Made by a program: the position numbers and the translations under genes. The notes below the pieces were generated by a model that was not told the origin of the DNA, ran no database searches, and saw only the letters and a list, made by a program, of their open reading frames with translations. From the NCBI GenBank assembly GCA_022820665.1, contig JAJEFB010000014.1, forward strand, positions 1-64,000: 64,000 nt of DNA, written 5' to 3'. Within the stretch, counting starts at the first letter, position 1. Each line of letters starts with the position of its first letter. Shown here piece by piece: positions 54,414 through 61,717 of the stretch. This DNA is from Anaerolineae bacterium (GTDB taxonomy: Bacteria > Chloroflexota > Anaerolineae > Aggregatilineales > Phototrophicaceae).

Positions 54414-57400
54414 TCACCCAGATGCTATCGATGCGTCCGGAAATGGAGCGAACTTTAGGACTTTGCCAGCCGTTGAGTCGCTCACGTAAACGTAACCCTC
54501 ATCATCGACGGCGAGTCCGCCAATTGCCTGGAACTGTCCATCGGCGGATACATCGCCGTTCTGCCCAAAGCTGCCAATGCACTCGCCGGATGGGTTATAG
54601 ACCAGAATACGAACGCCGTCGGGATCGCTAACGTAGAGAATATTGCGCGCCTCGTCCAAGCCCAAGTAGGGACGGTTGAAGGTATTATTATACCAGCCGC
54701 GCACGCGGAAATTGCTCAGGTGATTGCCCTGCAAATCAAATACAGCGATCCTTCGGTTCCAGGTGTCCGCAACAAAAAGTCGGCCGTCCGAATGTACAGC
54801 CAGGCCGCTCGGCTCGTCCAACTCTCCTGGCCCGCTGCCTCCGTGGCCTATGTCGCGTAGATGCACGGCTTCATTTTCATCAATCTCATAAACCCGAATA
54901 CGCTTGTTGCCAGTGTCCGCGACGTAGACTCGGCCTTCGGCGTCTACCGCTACATCGCGCGGTCCCCAGAATCCGTCGTCCGGGTCTGTCGGCGCGTCAA
55001 AGCCATATTCGCCGGCTTGGCCCCATTGAACAAGTAGATTGCCGTCCGCATCAAATTGCTGGACTTGGTAATTCCAGGTGTCCGCTACCAAGACTTTGCC
55101 ATCTGACCTCGCTGCAATGCCATTCGGTCGATTGAAAGAGAGCAAGCCTTCATTGCCAAATGCCTGCGCGGGCAGTCCGTCACTGCTATAGGTGAATACT
55201 TGATTCTGGTTCTCGTCGACGACGTAGACCAAGTCCTTGCCGGCGGCGATGCCTAGCGGTTGGATGAGAGCGCGTTGACTGTTATCGAATTCGATTAAGG
55301 GACGAAGTTGCTGCCAGTTGGCAGCGCACAGATTAACTTCAGTTGGAAGATTGCTCTTGACCTCGCCCTCGCCAAGTCCATATTCCCAGATCTGAGACGC
55401 GAAGTCCTTTCGGACATAAACGTGCATGCGGTCGGATACAGGCCAGTTGTTCAGCGAGAAGTCTTTGCCGGTGGCTTCGCCATAGCGGTCGTAATCTCTA
55501 TTCCACCAGATATCGAAGATACCGCGGCGAATTCGGGACGCTTGATGATTATCCGGCGAAAAATCGAGCGCGTTGAGTATCCGCTCCGGATTCAAGTTGA
55601 AGTACTCCTGCATGGGCCACCACATGCGCATGTGATCAAAGCGGACGTATCTGTCTTCCAGGATAGGCTCCACATCACCGCGATGACCGGATCCAACAAC
55701 GACATAGGCGCGGTCCTCCAGGTTCTGTACGGTGGGGTTGGCGCCGACAAATGACGCCGATGTATAGTCGCGGAAATACCAACTATAGGGCCAGGATACC
55801 TCATCGTCGTAAGCCAATTTGAGATCCTTGCTATCTGTAACGCGCAGGCTCATTTCTTCAATGTCTTGCAGCACCCATTTCACCGCCGGCGCGGCATGCG
55901 CATAAACCAGGTACTCGGTCGCCAGGTCATAGTTGATAAAGGACGCCATCCAGGCGCTGCGGAACGTCAATAGGCTGAGTAAACCAAACGCGGTTACCGC
56001 AGTCAGGCGGCGGATATGCATCCAACTGGTAAGACCTGCGATACGTACCAGCATGTATCCGAAGCTAAGCGCAAGCAGCAGGGACAGCAGCCACTCGTAG
56101 GTTCGCTCCAATTCAACCTGTGCCAGCCCGACAAATGGCGGATCGCCAACAATGAATGCGCCAATCGTTTGCGCAAGGCATATCAAAAAGACCGGCATGA
56201 TCAACAGCGCCACCCAGCCGCGCGACAAGAACAAGGTCCTGTCGATACGCGCGAAAACCCCGCCAAAGTACCAGGCGGTGAGCAGGATCATGGGTGTGGT
56301 CAAATGTGTGCCCAGCCAAGGCATCTTTTCGCCTGCCAGTGAATACCCGACGAGATTCAGAACTGCCCACCAAGCCAGTAATAGCAAAAATGGCAATCGA
56401 CGCAGATAGGACCGGGGCTGCTCGCCCCCTCCCGCGTCGATCGTTAGCGTCTTGTCTCGGGGCGCGACTTGCTCTTCGCTTGAGGTCACATTGGCGTCGG
56501 CTGATGCGGACTTTGCGCCCGGGCTTGTTTCTTCGGCGACCGTTCCCAATTGCGGCGCGTCTTCGGACGCTGTCCCAGCGGCAGTATCGGCAAAGAATTC
56601 TTGCAGCGTCTCGCCAACTTCCCGTCTGCGCGCGTTTTCCCGGGCGATTAGGCGCCTGCGCCGCAGATTCCAGAATCTGGTCAGCCCGGCGAACATCGCG
56701 GTCACGCTGCCGACGATTGGCAGGTATTCGTATACTGGCAAGATGATCAGCAAGTAGTAGTACTGCGGCTGGCTCCCTCTGCGCACGCCTTGTTGTTCCA
56801 GCCAGTAGCCCAAGCTGTATACCATGCCGGAAGCCAAACCTGTAATGTTGGTGAAGACGGTCGTGAAGAAAAACGCGAAAAGAACATGGAATATGATGGC
56901 TGATACCAGCCACCGCCTCCAATTCCAAGTCAGCCCGATCACCACCATCAGAACGAATAACGGCACGAAGGCATAGCCGCCGAGCACGAACCTGCCAATA
57001 CTTTCGTAGGAACCCAAACCAGGCAAGCTAACAATGATATTGTAGACAGCATCGGGCAGCGACTGCGCGAGCCGGGCATACGCCTCGTTGCTGCCTCCCA
57101 TCAAGCGAGGAAAGAGGGCAGTTGTCCAGGGCAAGATCAGGGTTGCGATTAGTACAATCAGATCCACTTCGGGAAACTGGTACAGAAAGCCCCACAAGCC
57201 GGGTCTATCCTTGCTTTCATGCGACTCGGCTCTGATGCGAGCGGCGCGTCGGGCGTCGCGTATCAGATACGCAACCGCGGTCACAAGAATCAGCCACAGC
57301 GCAAACAAAGGCGCCCAATTGATCGGCTCGCCCGGCGGCGCGGTTTCCTCAGAGACTTCTGCGGCATCGGGAACAACGGGCTCGGCGGTCTCCGTCTGGC

Positions 57401-58406
57401 TGGGGAAATGCGACAATTCCTCGATGAAAAGCAGACCAAATGCCGTTACCAGCGCGATCAACAAGATCAATGCCAGTTCGCGTCCGGGGATGCGCTTCCA
57501 TCCGCCGCGGAAGGCAAAAAGCGCTGTGCTGATCGGCGCGAACAGCGCTGCAATCACCGTTAGCAACGTCCATTTTGTCCAGCTAGAGCGCTGCAAGTCC
57601 GAAAGTTCGCCCCAGGGAGTGCCGCGCCCGGGGATGATTTGAGCCGGTACAATATCGACGATGATGTACATGCCCAGCGTCATGACACCGCCGACAAGGA
57701 TCCCCAGGACAAGCATGTAAAATAATGGCTTGCCTTCCAGGTCGTAGCGATGTTGCGCCAGGCGCGCCAGGAAATAGATGCAGAGGAAACTGCCGAAAAC
57801 CGCGATGTAAATGAATGCTGTCTCTTTAGAGCCGAGGTTTAGAATCATCGCGGCGGCAAAGATGTACAGCCAATAGGCGCGCCGGCGGAATCGCGGCGAG
57901 CCGTTGATATATTGTAATATGCAATAAACCATGATTAAGCCGAAAAAGATCGACGGGGTATCATGGCGAATATAGCGGTTGTAGTAGAGTAGAAGTGGAG
58001 AGATCAAGATCATTAACGCGGCCAGCACTGCCCCCCACTTTCCCAGCCATCGGCGCAACAACATGGGAAACATGACCATCAAGACACCCAGAACAGCGGT
58101 GTAAATCCGGCCGGAAAAATCGCTGTCGCCAAAAAGGAAATACGACAATGCCGTCGCATGAAAAAGTACTGGCCCGTGCATCAGCGGCGTATGCGTGAAG
58201 TTGCCTTCGTTGTACAGATTGTAGGCAAATCGCGTATGCAGGCTTTCGTCGTGGCTCATCACGCGCTGGTCCAGGATGAAAAAACGCGTGAAGAGAGCCA
58301 AGAACAGAATGACTAGATATGCCGCCACTTCCCAGTTGAGCGAGACGCGGGTGGACAGCAACTGATACAAGGCGTTTTCATTCTGCCGGTTGGGTGTGGT
58401 CAACAT
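54414..58406 (-). CDS. Agl23/TIGR03663-like membrane protein fused to an NHL propeller
   Basis: A 1330-residue integral membrane protein. The N-terminal part (about 25-620) has about ten or more transmembrane helices with the family signature SHDESLHTRF (DE at 53-54) and LMHGPVLFH (HGP at 77-79), as in TIGR03663/Agl23-type proteins linked to lipid-linked sugar flipping. A Ser/Pro/Glu-rich linker (about 600-680) precedes more helices to about 860. The rest is soluble, and its last 290 residues form about six NHL-type repeats (blades such as VLVADTWNYQVQQFD and LFVADTWNRRIAVFD). The propeller is unusual for this family. It is the last gene of a likely five-gene operon, 30 bases after the anti-sigma gene. 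Confidence 0.82.
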   Translation of the reverse strand: MLTTPNRQNENALYQLLSTRVSLNWEVAAYLVILFLALFTRFFILDQRVMSHDESLHTRFAYNLYNEGNFTHTPLMHGPVLFHATALSYFLFGDSDFSGRIYTAVLGVLMVMFPMLLRRWLGKWGAVLAALMILISPLLLYYNRYIRHDTPSIFFGLIMVYCILQYINGSPRFRRRAYWLYIFAAAMILNLGSKETAFIYIAVFGSFLCIYFLARLAQHRYDLEGKPLFYMLVLGILVGGVMTLGMYIIVDIVPAQIIPGRGTPWGELSDLQRSSWTKWTLLTVIAALFAPISTALFAFRGGWKRIPGRELALILLIALVTAFGLLFIEELSHFPSQTETAEPVVPDAAEVSEETAPPGEPINWAPLFALWLILVTAVAYLIRDARRAARIRAESHESKDRPGLWGFLYQFPEVDLIVLIATLILPWTTALFPRLMGGSNEAYARLAQSLPDAVYNIIVSLPGLGSYESIGRFVLGGYAFVPLFVLMVVIGLTWNWRRWLVSAIIFHVLFAFFFTTVFTNITGLASGMVYSLGYWLEQQGVRRGSQPQYYYLLIILPVYEYLPIVGSVTAMFAGLTRFWNLRRRRLIARENARRREVGETLQEFFADTAAGTASEDAPQLGTVAEETSPGAKSASADANVTSSEEQVAPRDKTLTIDAGGGEQPRSYLRRLPFLLLLAWWAVLNLVGYSLAGEKMPWLGTHLTTPMILLTAWYFGGVFARIDRTLFLSRGWVALLIMPVFLICLAQTIGAFIVGDPPFVGLAQVELERTYEWLLSLLLALSFGYMLVRIAGLTSWMHIRRLTAVTAFGLLSLLTFRSAWMASFINYDLATEYLVYAHAAPAVKWVLQDIEEMSLRVTDSKDLKLAYDDEVSWPYSWYFRDYTSASFVGANPTVQNLEDRAYVVVGSGHRGDVEPILEDRYVRFDHMRMWWPMQEYFNLNPERILNALDFSPDNHQASRIRRGIFDIWWNRDYDRYGEATGKDFSLNNWPVSDRMHVYVRKDFASQIWEYGLGEGEVKSNLPTEVNLCAANWQQLRPLIEFDNSQRALIQPLGIAAGKDLVYVVDENQNQVFTYSSDGLPAQAFGNEGLLSFNRPNGIAARSDGKVLVADTWNYQVQQFDADGNLLVQWGQAGEYGFDAPTDPDDGFWGPRDVAVDAEGRVYVADTGNKRIRVYEIDENEAVHLRDIGHGGSGPGELDEPSGLAVHSDGRLFVADTWNRRIAVFDLQGNHLSNFRVRGWYNNTFNRPYLGLDEARNILYVSDPDGVRILVYNPSGECIGSFGQNGDVSADGQFQAIGGLAVDDEGYVYVSDSTAGKVLKFAPFPDASIASG

Positions 58407-58436
58407 GTCTGGCAGGACCTCACGATGCTCGATCGT

Positions 58437-58979
58437 CTATCGAAATCGCGAGTGAAGGAATCTGGCTTCTGGCGTGTTTTGTAGCAGGGGAATTTGATTC
58501 GAGAAACTTGACCGAGTCGATAAGACGCCAATAGATGACGCATTTGACCGGGTGGCGGGGGTTCTCTCAATGTCAACCAGCTTGGGACGCGGTGGCAAGT
58601 CAATGGAAATAACGGATGTATGGAAGCCAATCGCGAACGGTAGCAACAGGATTACCGCCAGCAATACCATGAACAAGCTGTGCCCGATTGGCGTATTGCC
58701 CAGATAACTTGGGGAAGGCAGCCCTCCGGGCGCTGCCGGGGCAAGCTCGCTCTGCAACGACATCCAGATATTGTCCAGCCGTTGCGAATCCGGGCGGCCA
58801 AAAGCCGGCAAGTTTCGCTGCAATTGATCGCTTATCTCTCGCTGGCGCAAGTATTCCTCGTAACAGTCCTGGGACTCGTCAATAAACCTAGCGATCCGCC
58901 TCCTCGTAACATCTGAGAGGTCACCGCTCAGGTATTTCGCCATATGAACTTTGCAGTAGCGGTATTTGAACTTGATCAT
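58437..58979 (-). CDS. Membrane anti-sigma factor with degenerate zinc site
   Basis: About 180 residues. An N-terminal cytoplasmic ASD-like region (about 1-50) has YCKVHMAKYLSGDLSDVTRRRIARFIDESQDCYEEY, similar to zinc anti-sigma domains, but only Cys9 and Cys39 remain of the usual ligands (His and one Cys are replaced). One transmembrane helix covers about 100-125, followed by an outside Ser/Pro/Thr-rich domain. It follows the ECF sigma gene directly, so it probably holds that sigma inactive until an envelope signal. ATG 58979 is preferred over TTG 58991. The Shine-Dalgarno GGCGGAG is close. Confidence 0.75.
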   Translation of the reverse strand: MIKFKYRYCKVHMAKYLSGDLSDVTRRRIARFIDESQDCYEEYLRQREISDQLQRNLPAFGRPDSQRLDNIWMSLQSELAPAAPGGLPSPSYLGNTPIGHSLFMVLLAVILLLPFAIGFHTSVISIDLPPRPKLVDIERTPATRSNASSIGVLSTRSSFSNQIPLLQNTPEARFLHSRFR

Positions 58980-59010
58980 ATGCTCCGCCAAACTACAGGC
59001 GCCGCAAACC

Positions 59011-59616
59011 TCAATGTACTTTGAGCAATTCTTCCAGTAAGCCGCGTCCCTCGGGTTGCAAGGACTGTCTCAGCCGTTGATGACCAAGGCGCACTCGGCT
59101 TTCCGCCGTCTTTTGAGGACAACCCATCACTTCGGAAATCTCGCGATAGGTCATCCCTTGTCCGTAGCGCAATACGATTGCCTCTCGCAGCCGCGGCGAC
59201 AAGTCCGTAAGCGCCTTTTCTATGGTTTCTGTCGCGTCGCGACGGATAACAGCCGCCTCTGGCGCGTCTGCCGGCGGCGCTTTCAATTCGAAGCCGAACC
59301 ACTGTGAAATATCTACGGTCAGGAATCGCTTGCGTCGATAGGTATTGCGGCAGCGGCTGACGGCGATTGTGTAGAGCCAGGTTTTGAGCGATGCCTTGCC
59401 AGAATCGAAACGGTGCAAATTCTTGAAAGCGTAGAGAAATGATTCCTGTAATATGTCTTCGGCATCCTGCTCGTTCATAAGCAAGCTATAGCATAGCCGA
59501 TACAAGCTGGCCGCGAACCGTTCATAAAGTTCCGCATAGCCAACTTGATCACCCTTAAGGGCGCGCTCGACAATCAGATCAATCTCGGCGCGACCTTGCG
59601 GTCGGTTATCTGTCAT
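59011..59616 (-). CDS. ECF-type RNA polymerase sigma factor
   Basis: 201 residues. Region 2 (about 20-95) has YAELYERFAASLYRLCYSLL and DILQESFLYAFKNLHRF, with the -10 binding TWLYTIAVSRCRNTYRR. Region 4 (about 125-185) has LSPRLREAIVLRYGQGMTYREISEVMGCPQKTAESRVRLGHQRLRQSL, the -35-binding helix-turn-helix. The linker holds an extra WFGFELKAPPADAP loop. ATG 59616 is set by AAGGA eight bases upstream. It lies between a GT-C transferase gene and an anti-sigma gene, so it may control its own operon. Confidence 0.93.
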   Translation of the reverse strand: MTDNRPQGRAEIDLIVERALKGDQVGYAELYERFAASLYRLCYSLLMNEQDAEDILQESFLYAFKNLHRFDSGKASLKTWLYTIAVSRCRNTYRRKRFLTVDISQWFGFELKAPPADAPEAAVIRRDATETIEKALTDLSPRLREAIVLRYGQGMTYREISEVMGCPQKTAESRVRLGHQRLRQSLQPEGRGLLEELLKVH

Positions 59617-59694
59617 GTCGTTGTCCTTGTGGTGAGCTAACAAGCACAACTTTCATTACACATTTTACCACCATCATCCTCACAACGGCTGGCT

Positions 59695-61695
59695 TCAATT
59701 CGACTTGACATTATCATAAACGTCTTGTCGCAACCACAGAATGACCGATTCTTCCGCTTTTGTGCTATCTCTGCGAAGACGGCGTTGGGACCACCAGGAG
59801 GGCAATTGCCAAAGATCTAACTGCGTAATGGAACTCCAACGCCGCAAGAGAAACTTCTGTCCGACGTAATTGCCCTTTAGATCCACGAACGCTTCCTCGC
59901 CTTGAGCCATGATGATGATTGGCTGGCCCGCTGCAATCGCCGCAGATTTGACGAAGCGCGCATTTGGAAAGTCGCGCATAAGCCAGCCCATCAAGCCCTT
60001 GTCGTCTACGACGCCGTCGGCGTCCCTTACGATGACTACTTCCAGAACTGGAAAGCCCTTGGCATCTCGCTCGGCCAATTCAAAAAGCGTTTTCTGCAAC
60101 AGCCGCGAATCTCTGCTAATTGCGCCGGGATGCCAATACGCTGCGGGATTGCTCGCGTCGGCGACGGCGATTTGCCACGCGCCCCCAAGGCCAGACAATA
60201 TCATAAACCAAAAGAAGCCTATGCCAATCCCTTGCAGACAAGTGCCGCTACCCCAGGTATTCGCCGCGAGCAAATAAAGAACCACAGCGACCGCGCCGGT
60301 CATCACTAACAAGCCCAGCCCCTGCGCCAGCCGCGTGTAGGACGCTACGGAAAGGCGCTCCAACAGTTGACTCGCGCTGGTATCGGCGGGCACATCGAGA
60401 AGCGACCGCCCCACCTGCAGAAACTGCACAGCGGCGGTCAGCAGCAAAAGCAGAACGCCCAGAGAAATCGCCCACTTTACCCACCAATAATGCGTAGTAT
60501 AAAGTTCGTGGCCCTCGTTACTGTCGTCGCCATTCTGGTCCGCCCAAAGCACGACCATTCGCCGATTGATCATCAGTTGCGTAATACCGTAACTTGCCAG
60601 CAAGCTTAAAGGCAAAACCACCCACATGGCGTCGACCGGGCGCGCCCCGGGATAAAGAAATAAACCACTTGTCGCGACTAGCGCCCAAGCTGCCGCGAAT
60701 CTGTCGATGTAGCTGACCGCGCCGTGCTTCCAGATCAGCCAGGCGCCCCCAAGCGCAAACACAATGAGCAGAGGTTCATACGTGAGAAGCGCGATGATCC
60801 CTAGACGCGCGCCATCAGCGTCGCGCCCTTGACTGAAACCGGTCAAGGAGGCGTTGACAGACTCGGCGACTGATTGTAGACCAGCGGGATTTAGCATAAA
60901 CATGGTGCCGACTAGGAATACTATGGACAGCGGCACAAAGGCGACTCGCGTGTAAGGGAAGTCTTGCAGTCGCTTGAGCGACAATTGCAGAATATCGTCG
61001 CCTGGAAGGTCCATCCGCTGCGGCGCGCTCAAAGCAGTGCGCCATACAGCTAGCCAGCCGGAAACGAGCAGGATCACAAATAGCGGTATGCCAGAGGGAC
61101 CCGAAAGCGCCAGCATAAACGTGATAAAGGCGATTGCCGCCATAGCATGCGGGAGTTCCCGCGAGTACCAGAATCGCCGGATCATCCAGATTGCCAGGAC
61201 CGTGAACAACATCATGAATGTAGTGCCGTCTGCTGTGCGCGCTGCGGCGACCGGCACAGTCAATACCGTTAACAATAGTGACCATATGAAAACGCGCGTT
61301 GCGCCTAGATTCTCGCGAAACAGCAGAGGGCAAAGCGATAGCGCAACCCCGGCCAGCGCAACAGCAATGCGCGCGGAAAAAGCCGATGCGCCTAGCGTCG
61401 AAAACGTCAGGACTTGAAAGGAGTAAGTCAAGGGATTCTGGCTGGTGACAAAATCGCCAGGCGCGTCGTCCTCGACAGTGTGCCAGGCGTGAAGCGACTG
61501 TTGCGCTTCGTAGACATTCAAGGGAACGCTGCCGAGCGCGGCTACGCGTATCACAAGCGAAACCAGCGCCAGCGCCAGGTAAGCGAGCCACTCGGCGCGA
61601 ACTGAAATCGACGCCGGCTGCGGCATCGCATGGCCGCCAGTCGGCATGTCGTCGTAGGTGTTATTGCTGCCCGCCGCCGGTGTTTCTACCGCCAT
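59695..61695 (-). CDS. GT-C family (ArnT/PMT-like) membrane glycosyltransferase
   Basis: 666 residues with about twelve transmembrane helices. The first outer loop has the GT-C type acidic segment (VYEAQQSLHAWHTVEDDAPGDF), and the pattern of helices is like dolichyl- or polyprenyl-phosphate sugar transferases (PF02366/PF13231). Late in the protein a large periplasmic domain follows, including WHPGAISRDSRLLQKTLFELAERD, and ends with LRQDVYDNV. The exact donor and acceptor are unknown. It lies 22 bases after the Chlor_Arch_YYY gene and 78 before the sigma-factor start. Confidence 0.75.
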   Translation of the reverse strand: MAVETPAAGSNNTYDDMPTGGHAMPQPASISVRAEWLAYLALALVSLVIRVAALGSVPLNVYEAQQSLHAWHTVEDDAPGDFVTSQNPLTYSFQVLTFSTLGASAFSARIAVALAGVALSLCPLLFRENLGATRVFIWSLLLTVLTVPVAAARTADGTTFMMLFTVLAIWMIRRFWYSRELPHAMAAIAFITFMLALSGPSGIPLFVILLVSGWLAVWRTALSAPQRMDLPGDDILQLSLKRLQDFPYTRVAFVPLSIVFLVGTMFMLNPAGLQSVAESVNASLTGFSQGRDADGARLGIIALLTYEPLLIVFALGGAWLIWKHGAVSYIDRFAAAWALVATSGLFLYPGARPVDAMWVVLPLSLLASYGITQLMINRRMVVLWADQNGDDSNEGHELYTTHYWWVKWAISLGVLLLLLTAAVQFLQVGRSLLDVPADTSASQLLERLSVASYTRLAQGLGLLVMTGAVAVVLYLLAANTWGSGTCLQGIGIGFFWFMILSGLGGAWQIAVADASNPAAYWHPGAISRDSRLLQKTLFELAERDAKGFPVLEVVIVRDADGVVDDKGLMGWLMRDFPNARFVKSAAIAAGQPIIIMAQGEEAFVDLKGNYVGQKFLLRRWSSITQLDLWQLPSWWSQRRLRRDSTKAEESVILWLRQDVYDNVKSN

Positions 61696-61717
61696 TGCTC
61701 ACCTTCGATTTGCGCAG

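Noticed and set aside
56113..56928. A 271-codon minus-strand frame inside the Agl23-like gene
   Set aside because: It is an alternate frame of the same strand with low-order residues, inside a gene whose helices and NHL repeats are clear.
60815..61591. A 258-codon minus-strand frame inside the GT-C transferase gene
   Set aside because: Same strand, shifted frame, Arg-rich. The 666-residue frame has the helix pattern.
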